64,000 bases of DNA from Acetobacterium sp965140355 (GCA_965140355.1 OZ223191.1:310001-374000); one strand, 5' to 3'. Shown: positions 52,916 through 62,545, counted from the stretch's first letter. Translations and numbers: made by a program. The notes: generated from the sequence alone by a model not told the origin.

Positions 52916-53071
52916 ATGGATAAAAAAATTATAAGTGAATATTATACTGAATTGGATGAGACTTTGAAAAAATATGGAATTCCGGAAGAAGCGAAAGACG
53001 ATGTTGCTGAGACAATGCAATGTATCGAGGATATGATTCTTTATTTTACAATGACAACCTTAAGTAACTAA
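52916..53071 (+). CDS. 51-residue small acidic protein in glycyl radical operon
   Basis: MDKKIISEYYTELDETLKKY... , helical and acidic, with one cysteine and a hydrophobic C-terminal stretch (MILYFTMTTL). AGGAGG lies 6 bases before the ATG, which is 10 bases after the URO-D-like stop; the glycyl radical enzyme gene starts 81 bases later. No family recognised. Some glycyl radical enzymes (benzylsuccinate synthase, hydroxyphenylacetate decarboxylase) have small subunits, but those bind Fe-S clusters through several Cys, which this one lacks. Confidence 0.65.
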   Translation: MDKKIISEYYTELDETLKKYGIPEEAKDDVAETMQCIEDMILYFTMTTLSN

Positions 53072-53152
53072 GTACAATACTAGCACCTCGAAATACATTA
53101 AACGCTCGGTATTAATGATTTTATTGAATTGAGAATGTAATAAGGAGCTATC

Positions 53153-55597
53153 ATGTATGAATTTAAACCTGTAACAGAACGAATAAACCAGATGAGACAG
53201 CTTATTAGAGACCGAGTTATTGCGGTGGATGCTGAAAGGGTAGAGCTGATAACAAACGCATATCAAAAATGGGATAAAGTTCCCCCCAGTATAAAAATGG
53301 CTTTAGTCACGCATGAAATTTGCACAAATATGACAACGAGAGTCGAAGACTTTGAAATAATCGTCGGAAATATCGGAAGAGAGTTTTTAGGTTCAGGTAT
53401 GTGGCCGGAATGGGATGCCAGTTGGTTGTGGAATGAACTGGAAAAAAAGGAGCTTTGGGAATGTTGGGATGATGGATTGTACCACCGCACAGACAAATCT
53501 GGGGTTCATTTAAGTATGAGTAAAGACGAGATTGAACGGTTTATGAGTTATCGTGATTTCTGGAAAGATAAAACCATTACCCAGTATTTAGATTCATGGG
53601 GACCTGACGGCTTTGAAGAAATTGCTGGTTTGGGGATTTTAGAAATGGGCGAAAAAATGAGAGCACCCATTCAAACCGGCCATCTGGTCGCCGGTTATGA
53701 GAAAGTCATTAATAAAGGTTATGGAACCATTAGACGCGAAGCTCAGAATTGGATTGACATCCATAAAGGGAATCTAATGGGAGATGATGTCGAAAAATAC
53801 ATGTTTTATAAAGGGGCGGTTATCGTTTGTAATGCCGCAATCGGGATGATCAAAAATTATGCTAAAGCATGTATTTTAAAAGCGGAAGCTTGTCACGATG
53901 CCAGTAGGAAATCAGAACTTAAAAAAATGGCGGATGGACTTGAATGGATATCCGAAAATCCTGCCAGAACATTTTGGGAGGCTTGCCAGGGTGTAATCAT
54001 GTATCAGGTTTTGCTCTATATGGAGGCAAGACATCCGGCCCTTGCATTTGGAAGATTTGATCAATATACATGGCCTTTCCTGGAGGCTGATCTAAAAGAA
54101 AAAAGATTGACATTGGACGAGGCACAAGAAATAGTCGATGCATTTTTTCTTAAATCGAATTGTTTTTACAGGGCCTCAAATCCCAAAATTGCAGCATATA
54201 CCGGGGTAGGTGTTACCTACCATCATACAACCATTGGTGGAGTAAACAAAATAACCGGTGAAGATGCCTCAAATCCAGTAACCTATATGGTCCTTGAAAC
54301 GTTGGAGCGACTATCACTTCATGATCCGACCGTATCGTTGCGGATCCATAAAAATTCACCTGAAAAACTATGGGATTTAGCAATTGAGACGACGCGGAAG
54401 GTTGGCGGATTACCGTTGTTCCAAAATGATGAGGAAATTATTCCCGGTCTTGTAAAAGAACTGGGTATGACCATTCAGGATGCCAGAGATTATAGCATCA
54501 TTGGTTGTCAGGAAATCGTTGGATCAGGGAATGATTATCCGGCCGGGAATGGTCTTCATGGAAAAGCTGGATTAGGAAGCCATGGGAATGTTTTGCTAAC
54601 GGCTTTAAATAACGGGGTGAATCCTTCTAATGGAAAAGCGGGAGGGTTAGAGACCGGATATCTTTATGAGATGAAGTCGTTTGATGCCGTAAAAGAAGCA
54701 TATAAAACCCAATTTGATTATCTCCATAAATGGTCTGTCACCATTCAAAATTATGTTGAAAACCTTTCCGGATTTTATGCACCTTCACCAGCTTTATCCA
54801 TTTCTATAGAAGGATGTATGGAGTCGGGTAAGGATTGTGCGATGGGTGGTGCTAAATATAATTCCTATGGAGGGACAGCTACCGGTTTGGCTACTGTAGC
54901 CGACTCGTTGACGGCGATCAAATATATGGTGTTTGATCAGAAAATTTGTACCGCAAAAAACATTTATGACGCAATAATGGCCAATTGGAAAGGCTATGAA
55001 GTATTGCAACAGCAGATTTTAAATGAAGTTCCCCATTATGGAAACGATGATGAGTATGCCGACGAAATGATGAAGTGGGTTACGGATATCTATTATGATA
55101 ATTGTCAGGAATGTTATAGTAAACGCTCTAAATTTTATAAAGCAGGACTTTATGGAGCTGCTCAACATGTTGTTCAAGGTGCTGTTACTCAAGCGACTCC
55201 CGACGGCAGAAATGCTGGTCAACCATTGGCGGATGCCATGTCACCCGGACAGGGAAGAGATAAAAATGGGCCAACTGCTATTTACAATTCAGCCTGTTGT
55301 ATAAACCACGGAAAATATATGGATGGAATCGCACTGAACTTGAAAATTCATCCGTCATCGTTACAAACGACAAGTGCAAAAAAAGCATTACTGAATATGA
55401 CAAAAGCTTATTTTGAAAAAGGCGGAATGGAAGTTCAATACAACGTAGTAAGCACCGAAACAATGCGAGCCGCACAAAAAGATCCCAATGCTTATAGAGA
55501 CCTTGTGGTAAGGATTGCCGGTTACTCAGCTTACTTTAATGAGTTGAGTGAGGCGATGCAAAATGATGTAATAAGCAGAAATGAAGTAGAGTTTTGA
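53153..55597 (+). CDS. Glycyl radical enzyme C with GCQE active-site motif
   Basis: An 814-residue glycyl radical enzyme, distinct from A and B. Thiyl Cys452 and Glu454 lie in IIGCQEIVGSG (Gln in place of the common Val); the radical glycine is G790 in RIAGYSAYF. The segment equivalent to DGQQHG is MEARHPALAFGRFDQY, so the substrate pocket differs. It contains an aromatic-rich N-terminal part (WPEWDASWLWNELEKKELWECW). No activase gene follows; one of the two upstream ones may act in trans. AAGGAG precedes the ATG. Operon with the URO-D-like and 51-residue proteins. Reaction unknown. Confidence 0.9.
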   Translation: MYEFKPVTERINQMRQLIRDRVIAVDAERVELITNAYQKWDKVPPSIKMALVTHEICTNMTTRVEDFEIIVGNIGREFLGSGMWPEWDASWLWNELEKKELWECWDDGLYHRTDKSGVHLSMSKDEIERFMSYRDFWKDKTITQYLDSWGPDGFEEIAGLGILEMGEKMRAPIQTGHLVAGYEKVINKGYGTIRREAQNWIDIHKGNLMGDDVEKYMFYKGAVIVCNAAIGMIKNYAKACILKAEACHDASRKSELKKMADGLEWISENPARTFWEACQGVIMYQVLLYMEARHPALAFGRFDQYTWPFLEADLKEKRLTLDEAQEIVDAFFLKSNCFYRASNPKIAAYTGVGVTYHHTTIGGVNKITGEDASNPVTYMVLETLERLSLHDPTVSLRIHKNSPEKLWDLAIETTRKVGGLPLFQNDEEIIPGLVKELGMTIQDARDYSIIGCQEIVGSGNDYPAGNGLHGKAGLGSHGNVLLTALNNGVNPSNGKAGGLETGYLYEMKSFDAVKEAYKTQFDYLHKWSVTIQNYVENLSGFYAPSPALSISIEGCMESGKDCAMGGAKYNSYGGTATGLATVADSLTAIKYMVFDQKICTAKNIYDAIMANWKGYEVLQQQILNEVPHYGNDDEYADEMMKWVTDIYYDNCQECYSKRSKFYKAGLYGAAQHVVQGAVTQATPDGRNAGQPLADAMSPGQGRDKNGPTAIYNSACCINHGKYMDGIALNLKIHPSSLQTTSAKKALLNMTKAYFEKGGMEVQYNVVSTETMRAAQKDPNAYRDLVVRIAGYSAYFNELSEAMQNDVISRNEVEF

Positions 55598-55702
55598 TAA
55601 TTTAGGTCGTAATGTCGAGTTCGGATTAAGAAGAAGTTCACCTGAGGAGGTACTCATAATAGGTCTTATTTTTTTAGCAATTTAATGAAAATAGAATAGC
55701 AA

Positions 55703-55731
55703 TGCAAAAAAAAGATAAGATATGGTATAAT
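55703..55731 (+). promoter_or_regulatory. Extended -10 promoter of the AraC gene
   Basis: TGGTATAAT with TATAAT at 55726-55731; the -35 position (55703-55708, TGCAAA) is weak, as expected if activated or relying on the extended -10. Confidence 0.55.
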
Positions 55732-55800
55732 TGTGATAAATTATAGATGCAAACGATTTCTGCTTGCATGGGAATAATTAATAAAAACAGGAGGGCTAAA

Positions 55801-56802
55801 ATGAGTTATTCATTTGATGAGCGCAGAAGATATAATGATTTGATGGGAACATACATGATATTATCTTATGACTCTTACAGTATTGTAATCCATAATAGCC
55901 AGTTTATGAACCAGGATCATATCGAATTCCCACACAGTCACGATTTCCATGAACTTTATTATGTGTTAAACGGCCGAATGGTTGTTATCTGTGATGGCAA
56001 AGAATTGGAACTTGAGAAAAATGATACACTTTATTTGGCACCCAATGTTGATCATAATATGAAGACAGATACTTTTTATGGAAATGAGCGATTTCTGATT
56101 ACCTTTGAAATAATAAAAAACAAATGTGATGATAGCAAAATGACAGCATTGGAATATCAAATTGATGAAATGATTACGAGCTTAAAAAATAGTGGCAAAT
56201 TTTCGGTATCTAAAGATACCAATAATGTAATCGCATTGATCGATGACCTTTGCGGAGAGTTTCTCAATAGACAGCATCTTTATTATTTGAAGCTTCAAGG
56301 ATTAATATCACTTATATTAATGAGTATGATTCAGAATATACTTATAGGAAAAGATAATGGACTAAATGATTATTTAAAATATGAAAATAGAGCACTTCTT
56401 ATGACAAAGCATATTCATAATAATATCGGTGAAAAAATAACACTTGAAAAAATGGCAGTAATTTTTCATACCACGCCTCGACATGTTAATCGAATATTTA
56501 AAAAGTATTTCAATACGTCTTTTAACAAAACATTGCTGGAAATCAGATTGGGATATGCCAAAAGATATCTGGTTGAGTATGATTGTTCAATTGAGAAAAT
56601 AGCAGAGTTAGTTGGATTTGATTCAGTTAGGACATTATATAAACTTTTTAAAGAAAAAGAGTTCATGAGTATGAATGAATATCGTAATAAGTATCTAGGT
56701 AAGTCGAATTTTAATACTGATAGATTTAATTTTGATAACCATATTTCTGAAGTAAGGGCTAAAAAATTCAAAAATTCGGTACCTGAAAAAATATTGTTTT
56801 AA
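55801..56802 (+). CDS. AraC family transcriptional regulator with cupin sensor
   Basis: A 333-residue regulator. N-terminal cupin: HSHDFHELYYVLNGRMVV and ELEKNDTLYLAPNVDH; C-terminal double HTH: ITLEKMAVIFHTTPRHVNRIF and SIEKIAELVGFDSVRTLYKLFKE. The ATG at 55801 follows CAGGAGGG; a longer frame to 55747 is less likely. It sits between glycyl radical enzyme C and the aldehyde oxidoreductase and probably activates one or both in response to the substrate. Confidence 0.9.
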   Translation: MSYSFDERRRYNDLMGTYMILSYDSYSIVIHNSQFMNQDHIEFPHSHDFHELYYVLNGRMVVICDGKELELEKNDTLYLAPNVDHNMKTDTFYGNERFLITFEIIKNKCDDSKMTALEYQIDEMITSLKNSGKFSVSKDTNNVIALIDDLCGEFLNRQHLYYLKLQGLISLILMSMIQNILIGKDNGLNDYLKYENRALLMTKHIHNNIGEKITLEKMAVIFHTTPRHVNRIFKKYFNTSFNKTLLEIRLGYAKRYLVEYDCSIEKIAELVGFDSVRTLYKLFKEKEFMSMNEYRNKYLGKSNFNTDRFNFDNHISEVRAKKFKNSVPEKILF

Positions 56803-56900
56803 AATAAGTAACCAAATGAAAGTAATTAAAGTGAATTTTGCGTTTCCAATGGTTAGCGTGGATTCTTATTTCAAAATACTATATTCATAAGGAGAAAAAA

Positions 56901-59729
56901 ATGGCGAAAAGAAAAATGATGTTATTAATTAATGGCGCAGAACGGATGTTAGTTTGTGATCAAGAGTCGGATACGCTGTCTGATGTATTAAGACGGATTG
57001 GTTTAACAGGGACGAAGGTTGGTTGCGGAACCGGCCAATGCGGCGCATGTTCAGTGATCCTTGATGGTAAGGTTATTCGTTCCTGCACAAAAAAGATGAA
57101 AAATGTTGAATATGGCAGTGAAATAACAACGATTGAGGGAATTGGTTCACCAACACATCTGCACCCTCTTCAACTGGCCTGGATTGTTTATGGCGGGGTA
57201 CAATGTGGATTTTGCACGCCGGGATTTATCGTTTCGGCAAAAGGTCTTCTTGATATAAACCCAAGTCCGACCAGACAGGAAGTCCGGGACTGGTTCCAAA
57301 AACATCGTAATGCCTGTCGTTGTACCGGATATAAACCTCTTGTTGATGCCGTAATGGCGGCGGCAAAAGTAATCCGGGGCGAAATGACGATGGACGAACT
57401 GAGCTTTGATATACCTGAAGATGGACGCATTTATAATACCAGGTATCCAAGACCGGCGGCTTTGGCGAAAGTAACGGGGGTGTGTGATTATGGTGATGAT
57501 ATCGGCATGAAGATGCCGGAGGCACTCCATCTTGCGGTTGTATTGGCACGGGTTTCTCATGCCAAGCTGGTAGCGATTGATACATCAGAAGCAGAACAGA
57601 TGCCGGGAGTCGAAAAAGTAATAACGCATAAAGATGTTAAAGGCATTAATCGCATTACTTTTCCAGTTGGTGGGGCCCGGGCCAAAGCAAATGGATTTGA
57701 TCATGAAATTTTAGTGTCTGACAAGATATATAGATACGGCGATATTGTTGCTGTTGTAGCTGCACGAACGAAGAAAGAAGCCCGGGCAGCAGCAGAAAAA
57801 GTCACGTTTGAATATGAACAGTTGCCAGAATATTTAAATATCCTTGAAACCATGGCAATTGATGCACCCCAGATCAATCCGGAATACCCGAACATATATA
57901 TTGAAGCGCCACTTGTCAAAGGACAGGATACCAGAGAAGTGATTAAGAATTCGGCCCATGTGGTTGAAGGCAGTTTTTATTCTCAACGACAGCCACACCT
58001 TGTCATTGAACCAGATACCAATCAGGCATATTTTGACGATGAAGGCCGTCTGACCATTCAATGCAAAAGTTTAGCACTTGGTCTGACCCAGGGCGTTATT
58101 GGTGCCGGCATTGGGTTCCCGGTGGAGAAGATTAGAATTATTGAAAATCCGACTGGGGCCAGTTTTGGCTATGCTATTTCACCGCTGATGCCAGCAATTG
58201 TGGCCGTGGCAACCATGGCGACTGAAAAACCGGTGACGATTACGCTCAGCTATGAAGAACATCAGCATATTACCGGGAAGCGGGCACCCGCTTTCTCAAA
58301 TGGAAAACTTGCCTGTGATGAAAAAGGAAAACTGACAGCGATTGAATATGAAATAGCCTATGATAAAGGATCTTGTACGGAGGCAGCGGATGTACTCATT
58401 CAGAAAGGTCTGCGTTTTATGGGGGCACCTTACGCCATCCCCAATGCCATAGGTCTCTCTAAAGCGGTTATTTCCAATCATGCACATTCAACAGCCTATC
58501 GAGGGTTTGGTTCACCGCAGTGTTACACTTGTTCGGAACAGCTCATGGATATGCTGGCCGAAAAAGTTGGCATGGACCCATTGGAGTTCCGCTATATCAA
58601 CGTTTATCGAGAAGGTGATCGCAGCCTGAATGGGAATCAATTCGATACTTATCCGATGGTTGAGATTTTGGATAAGCTGAGACCCGGTTATCGCGAAGCA
58701 TTAGAAAGAGCAAAAAAAGAATCCACTCCTGAACGAAAAAGAGGGGTGGGGATTGCCTGCGGAGAATACAATGTCACCAGCGGCCCGAATGATCATGCCG
58801 AGGTTGCGTTAGGACTCAATCCCGATGGAACCGTGACGCACTATAACACATGGGAGGATCAGGGCCAGGGAGCAGATATTGGCACGCTTGTGCATACCCA
58901 TGAAGCACTCAAACCGCTGGGATTACGACCGGATCAGATTCATTTGTGCATGAACGATACCGCACTGGCTCCGATTACCGGACCGGCAGCGGGGAGTCGT
59001 TCTCACTACATGGCCGGTAATGCAACAATTAATGCGGCTGAACAACTGATGAACGCCATGCGTAAAGAAGATGGCACTTACCGGACCTATGATGAAATGG
59101 TCAGTGCCGGGATTCCCACAAAATATTTAGGGATCTCGGATACGACCGGACAAACGACGGATCTTGACCCCAATACCGGTCAGGGAAATCCCACCGCCGA
59201 GTATACTTTTGGCGTATTTATGGCAGAGGTTGAGGTTGAAGTCGCTACTGGAAAGACTACCGTGTTCAGCATAAAATGTATTGCTGACGTGGGTGTCGTT
59301 GGTAATTTTTTAGCAGTTGAAGGCCAGGCTTTTGGCGGAATGGAACACGGAATTGGGATGGCATTATCAGAGGATTATGAGGATATTCAAAAACATACCA
59401 GTCTTATTGGCAGCGGATTTCCATTTATTAATACGATTCCGGACAATATAAGTATTGAATTTATCGAAACGCCGAGACCGACAGGACCGCACGGTTCGTC
59501 GGGCTGTGCTGAAGCTTTCCAGAGTTCGCCGCATGTCGCTGTTATCAATGGCATTTATAATGCCTGCGGGGTGAGAATTAAAGAATTGCCGGCCCGACCG
59601 GAAAAGGTAAAGGCGTTGTTAGCAGCGAAAGCAGAAAGCCGAGAAATAGAAGATAAGAAATATTTCCTTGGTTCTGATTTGCACGAGACAATTGATTACA
59701 TTAAAGCAAACCCAGTGACGGTTGGGTAA
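56901..59729 (+). CDS. Molybdopterin aldehyde oxidoreductase, MOP-like
   Basis: A 942-residue single-chain member of the xanthine oxidase family, closely patterned on Desulfovibrio gigas MOP. Residues 1-75 hold the plant-type [2Fe-2S] motif CGTGQCGACSVILDGK; 75-160 the second cluster (GGVQCGFCTPGF, HRNACRCTGYKPL); the rest binds the molybdenum cofactor (YPRPAALAKVTG, TAYRGFGSPQ, GQGADIGT). The catalytic Glu is kept in GSSGCAEAFQSSPH. It oxidises an aldehyde to the acid. ATG at 56901 follows AAGGAG. No flavin subunit in the chain; electrons may pass to the next gene's product. A hairpin follows the gene. Confidence 0.9.
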   Translation: MAKRKMMLLINGAERMLVCDQESDTLSDVLRRIGLTGTKVGCGTGQCGACSVILDGKVIRSCTKKMKNVEYGSEITTIEGIGSPTHLHPLQLAWIVYGGVQCGFCTPGFIVSAKGLLDINPSPTRQEVRDWFQKHRNACRCTGYKPLVDAVMAAAKVIRGEMTMDELSFDIPEDGRIYNTRYPRPAALAKVTGVCDYGDDIGMKMPEALHLAVVLARVSHAKLVAIDTSEAEQMPGVEKVITHKDVKGINRITFPVGGARAKANGFDHEILVSDKIYRYGDIVAVVAARTKKEARAAAEKVTFEYEQLPEYLNILETMAIDAPQINPEYPNIYIEAPLVKGQDTREVIKNSAHVVEGSFYSQRQPHLVIEPDTNQAYFDDEGRLTIQCKSLALGLTQGVIGAGIGFPVEKIRIIENPTGASFGYAISPLMPAIVAVATMATEKPVTITLSYEEHQHITGKRAPAFSNGKLACDEKGKLTAIEYEIAYDKGSCTEAADVLIQKGLRFMGAPYAIPNAIGLSKAVISNHAHSTAYRGFGSPQCYTCSEQLMDMLAEKVGMDPLEFRYINVYREGDRSLNGNQFDTYPMVEILDKLRPGYREALERAKKESTPERKRGVGIACGEYNVTSGPNDHAEVALGLNPDGTVTHYNTWEDQGQGADIGTLVHTHEALKPLGLRPDQIHLCMNDTALAPITGPAAGSRSHYMAGNATINAAEQLMNAMRKEDGTYRTYDEMVSAGIPTKYLGISDTTGQTTDLDPNTGQGNPTAEYTFGVFMAEVEVEVATGKTTVFSIKCIADVGVVGNFLAVEGQAFGGMEHGIGMALSEDYEDIQKHTSLIGSGFPFINTIPDNISIEFIETPRPTGPHGSSGCAEAFQSSPHVAVINGIYNACGVRIKELPARPEKVKALLAAKAESREIEDKKYFLGSDLHETIDYIKANPVTVG

Positions 59730-59761
59730 TTTGATAAAATTAATTTAATCGTTTAATGACA

Positions 59762-59806
59762 TAACAGTGACAATATTTATTAATATTGTCACTGTTATAA
59801 ATTTTT
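59762..59806 (+). terminator. Strong hairpin between MOP and dicluster genes
   Basis: A perfect 16-bp stem (59762-59777 / 59782-59797, four-base loop) followed by AAATTTTTT. Either a terminator or an intercistronic stabilising hairpin that lowers expression of the downstream genes. Confidence 0.75.
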
Positions 59807-59833
59807 TAAAATTAAACCAATGAGGACAATGTT

Positions 59834-62122
59834 ATGGATATGAAGACACTTGAAAATTTGAAAAAAAAATGCACCAGAGATGAACCGGTATTTTGTACAA
59901 ACCAGTGCCCTCTTAGTGTTGACGTGAAAAAATTGGCGGCCAGGATTGCTTTAGGAGATTTTCAAGGGGCCTATAAATATTATAGCAGTCAGGTGATTTT
60001 TCCGGAGATTATCAGCAGACTTTGTGATAAACCCTGCCAAACAGTTTGTTTAAGATCAAAAATAGATGAAGTAGTAGCGGTGAAAAAATTAGAGCAGGCT
60101 TGTTGTGATTACGTTGATATAAAAGAAATGTCCAACTATTATATCTCCCGAAAAAATAAACATATCGCCATTATTGGGGGAGGACTTGGCGGATTGAGTT
60201 GTGCCGTTAAATTAGCTAGAAAAGGCTATGCGGTTGATCTATATGAAGAAAAAGATGGTTTGGGAGGATATTTAAGGGAATCAGAAAATTTGATTCCACT
60301 CCAGATTATCGAAAAAGAATTAGCCCGAATCATTCAGGAAGAAGAGATCAGTCTGCATTTAGGTGTCAAAATAAATACGCTTGATGAAATTGAATTTGAC
60401 GCGCTTTACATTGCAACAGGATGGGGCGGTAATGGCTTTGGCCTAAAACCAGGATTTGATCCAGTTTCTCTGGGCACACTGAGGAAGGGTGCGTTTATTA
60501 GCGGAAGCATAATGAAGCGAAGCGAAAGTTCAGTTTTAATTCCGGTGCGGGAAGGGATTCGGGTTGCGCAAGCGATTGAAAATTATTTAAAAATTGGAAC
60601 AATGGGCGGGATGGCCGGCTGTCATGAGGTGGTTCCATCACGACTCAGCGTGGATATCGATGGGGTGGTGTTTGAAAAGCAGATAGTCGCTGAAAATCAA
60701 GAATCATACACGGTACCGGAAGCGATAGCAGAGGCAAAAAGATGTCTTCAATGCGGGTGTGATATGTGCATGAATTCCTGTGAAATGTTGTCGTTTTTCG
60801 AAAAAAATCCTAAAAAAATCATCGATGATGTTGAGGCTTCGATGAATATCGTAAAAGCATTTACGACAAATATTGCTTCCCGGGAAATCAACTCTTGTAA
60901 TACTTGTGGTTTATGTAAAGAGGTGTGTCCGGAAAATATTGATTTTGAAGAATTGTTTATGTCCAGTCGAAGAGTTCTGCACAAAGGTGGCAAGCTACCA
61001 CTGGCTTTTCATGATTTTTGGATGCGGGATATGGAATTTTCCAACTCGGAAGAAGCATTTATGATAATAAATGCTAATGGCGGTGATAAAAGCAGCTATC
61101 TTTTTTTCCCGGGGTGTCAGCTGGGAGGCTCTGATCCGGATTATGTCATCAATGCCTATAACTATCTAAAAAAGCATCTTGAGGAAGAACCAGCGATGAT
61201 GATTGGATGTTGTGGTGCCCCGGCGCAATGGGCCGGCAGAGAAGATGAACATCGGGCAGTAATTGATTGGATCAGAAATATTTGGGAAAATCAGGGAAGA
61301 CCGGAAGTAATTTTGGCCTGTCCTTCCTGTCGGAAAATGTTTGAAAAATATCTGCCTGAAATACAAGTGCAATCGCTTTGGCAGGTAATGGCAGCGCAGG
61401 AAAATAGCGTAAATAAAAGCGTTGCAAGTAAAAAAATGACGATATTTGATCCTTGTGCCAGCCGTTATGATCCGGAAACTCAGAATAGTATAAGAATTAT
61501 TCTAAAAAATTCAGGCTACGAACTGGAGGAATTGCCTTATTACCCCGGGAAGGTTCAGTGTTGTGGTTATGGGGGCCAGATTCAGGCAGTAAATAGGCCC
61601 CTTTTTGATAAAATTGTGAAGACTCGGGTCGAAGCGACAACGCATGATTATGTTACCTATTGTACCAATTGTCGAGACACTTTTGCAACCGCTGGCAAAT
61701 CAGCGGTTCATATTCTTGATTTGCTCTTTAGTGACGATGTCGCGGCCAGTGCAGCCAGAAAACCACCGACATTGACTCAGCGTAGAGAAAACCGGATTAA
61801 ACTAAAAAAGGTGCTTGAGATAGAAATAGAAGGAATAGAAATGGTGTCCGAAGATAAGCCGATAAAGAAAATCAAGGTATTTATTGCCCCGGAAGTTTAT
61901 AATAAAATGGACCGAAGTTTTATTTTAAAGGAAGATGTTCAGAGGACGATCGAGTATTGCGAATCAACCGGGAAAAAGATCATGGATATGTCAACGGGGA
62001 ATTTTATCGGTCATCTCCAGGAAGGAAACATCACCTTTTGGGTTATATACAAACCTGAAAAAGATGGATTCCGGTTGGAAACTGTTTATAGTCATCGGCT
62101 TGTAATAGAGGAGGGCTTGTGA
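59834..62122 (+). CDS. Pyridine-nucleotide-disulfide-type oxidoreductase with Fe-S dicluster and CCG domains
   Basis: A 762-residue electron-transfer protein. Residues 1-90 form a GltD-like N-terminal Fe-S region (CTNQCPLSVDVKKLAARIALG, split as CTNQCPLSVD and KKLAARIALG; CDKPCQTVC). Residues 110-260 bind FAD/NAD (IAIIGGGLGGLSCAVKLARKG). Ferredoxin-type clusters at about 305-375 (CLQCGCDMCMNSC, CNTCGLCKEVCPENI), then heterodisulfide-reductase-like cysteine motifs (CCGAPAQWAG, CPSCRKMF, CCGYGGQ, CTNCRDTF). NCBI-type annotations call this the dicluster-binding protein found with MOP-like enzymes and DVU_1557 proteins. It likely passes electrons from the aldehyde oxidoreductase to NAD or ferredoxin. 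Confidence 0.85.
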   Translation: MDMKTLENLKKKCTRDEPVFCTNQCPLSVDVKKLAARIALGDFQGAYKYYSSQVIFPEIISRLCDKPCQTVCLRSKIDEVVAVKKLEQACCDYVDIKEMSNYYISRKNKHIAIIGGGLGGLSCAVKLARKGYAVDLYEEKDGLGGYLRESENLIPLQIIEKELARIIQEEEISLHLGVKINTLDEIEFDALYIATGWGGNGFGLKPGFDPVSLGTLRKGAFISGSIMKRSESSVLIPVREGIRVAQAIENYLKIGTMGGMAGCHEVVPSRLSVDIDGVVFEKQIVAENQESYTVPEAIAEAKRCLQCGCDMCMNSCEMLSFFEKNPKKIIDDVEASMNIVKAFTTNIASREINSCNTCGLCKEVCPENIDFEELFMSSRRVLHKGGKLPLAFHDFWMRDMEFSNSEEAFMIINANGGDKSSYLFFPGCQLGGSDPDYVINAYNYLKKHLEEEPAMMIGCCGAPAQWAGREDEHRAVIDWIRNIWENQGRPEVILACPSCRKMFEKYLPEIQVQSLWQVMAAQENSVNKSVASKKMTIFDPCASRYDPETQNSIRIILKNSGYELEELPYYPGKVQCCGYGGQIQAVNRPLFDKIVKTRVEATTHDYVTYCTNCRDTFATAGKSAVHILDLLFSDDVAASAARKPPTLTQRRENRIKLKKVLEIEIEGIEMVSEDKPIKKIKVFIAPEVYNKMDRSFILKEDVQRTIEYCESTGKKIMDMSTGNFIGHLQEGNITFWVIYKPEKDGFRLETVYSHRLVIEEGL

Positions 62123-62325
62123 TGAGCGAAGATGAAAAAAGTTCGACATTAATTTGTCTGAAATGCAATGTTCCGCTAAAAATGCAGACAAATAAATTTT
62201 CATATCTCGGTTTTAATTTCAACACCGAAATCCCAACATGTCCTCGTTGTGGATTGATGTTTTTATCTGAGGAACTGGTTAAGGGAAAGGTGACAGAAGT
62301 GGAAAAGGGGCTTGAAGATAAATAA
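62122..62325 (+). CDS. Small DVU_1557-like redox / zinc-ribbon protein
   Basis: A 67-residue protein with two CxxC pairs (CLKC and CPRC), the pattern of a zinc ribbon or rubredoxin-like site. The ATG at 62122 overlaps the preceding TGA and follows AGGAGG by 7 bases, so it is translationally coupled to the dicluster protein. The pair dicluster protein/DVU_1557-like protein beside a MOP enzyme is known from sulfate reducers. Role probably electron transfer or metal handling. Confidence 0.75.
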   Translation: MSEDEKSSTLICLKCNVPLKMQTNKFSYLGFNFNTEIPTCPRCGLMFLSEELVKGKVTEVEKGLEDK

Positions 62326-62441
62326 ATAATTGGGATAGAAAAATATAATGATCTCAATAAAACTGAAATTACTGGCTAAAAAGCAATGATTACAGAATCG
62401 TTAGGATTGTCAAAAAGAAAAATTTATGTACACCTTCAGGT

Positions 62442-62467
62442 CGCAGCATTTTATATAAAATGCTGCG
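62442..62467. repeat. Perfect 26-bp palindrome
   Basis: CGCAGCATTTTAT followed by its exact reverse complement, with no loop and no T-run, between convergent genes. Possibly a protein-binding site; cruciform-prone. Confidence 0.65.
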
Positions 62468-62515
62468 GTGAATTGGTAATACTTCTTATCTACCTGCAAT
62501 TTTATTATCCAATAA

Positions 62516-62545
62516 CCGTCAGCTTTCGCTGACGGCTTTTTCGTT
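62516..62545 (+). terminator. Terminator of the MOP/dicluster unit
   Basis: CCGTCAGC-TTTC-GCTGACGG (62516-62535) followed by CTTTTTCGTTT; strong GC stem. Confidence 0.9.

Noticed and set aside
57147..57585. Minus-strand frames of 119-137 codons opposite the MOP gene
   Set aside because: Antisense to conserved [2Fe-2S] and molybdopterin coding sequence, with no recognisable protein.
56901..59729. Xanthine dehydrogenase as function of the molybdopterin enzyme
   Set aside because: Chain order and motifs follow D. gigas aldehyde oxidoreductase, with no flavin subunit or purine-catabolic neighbours.
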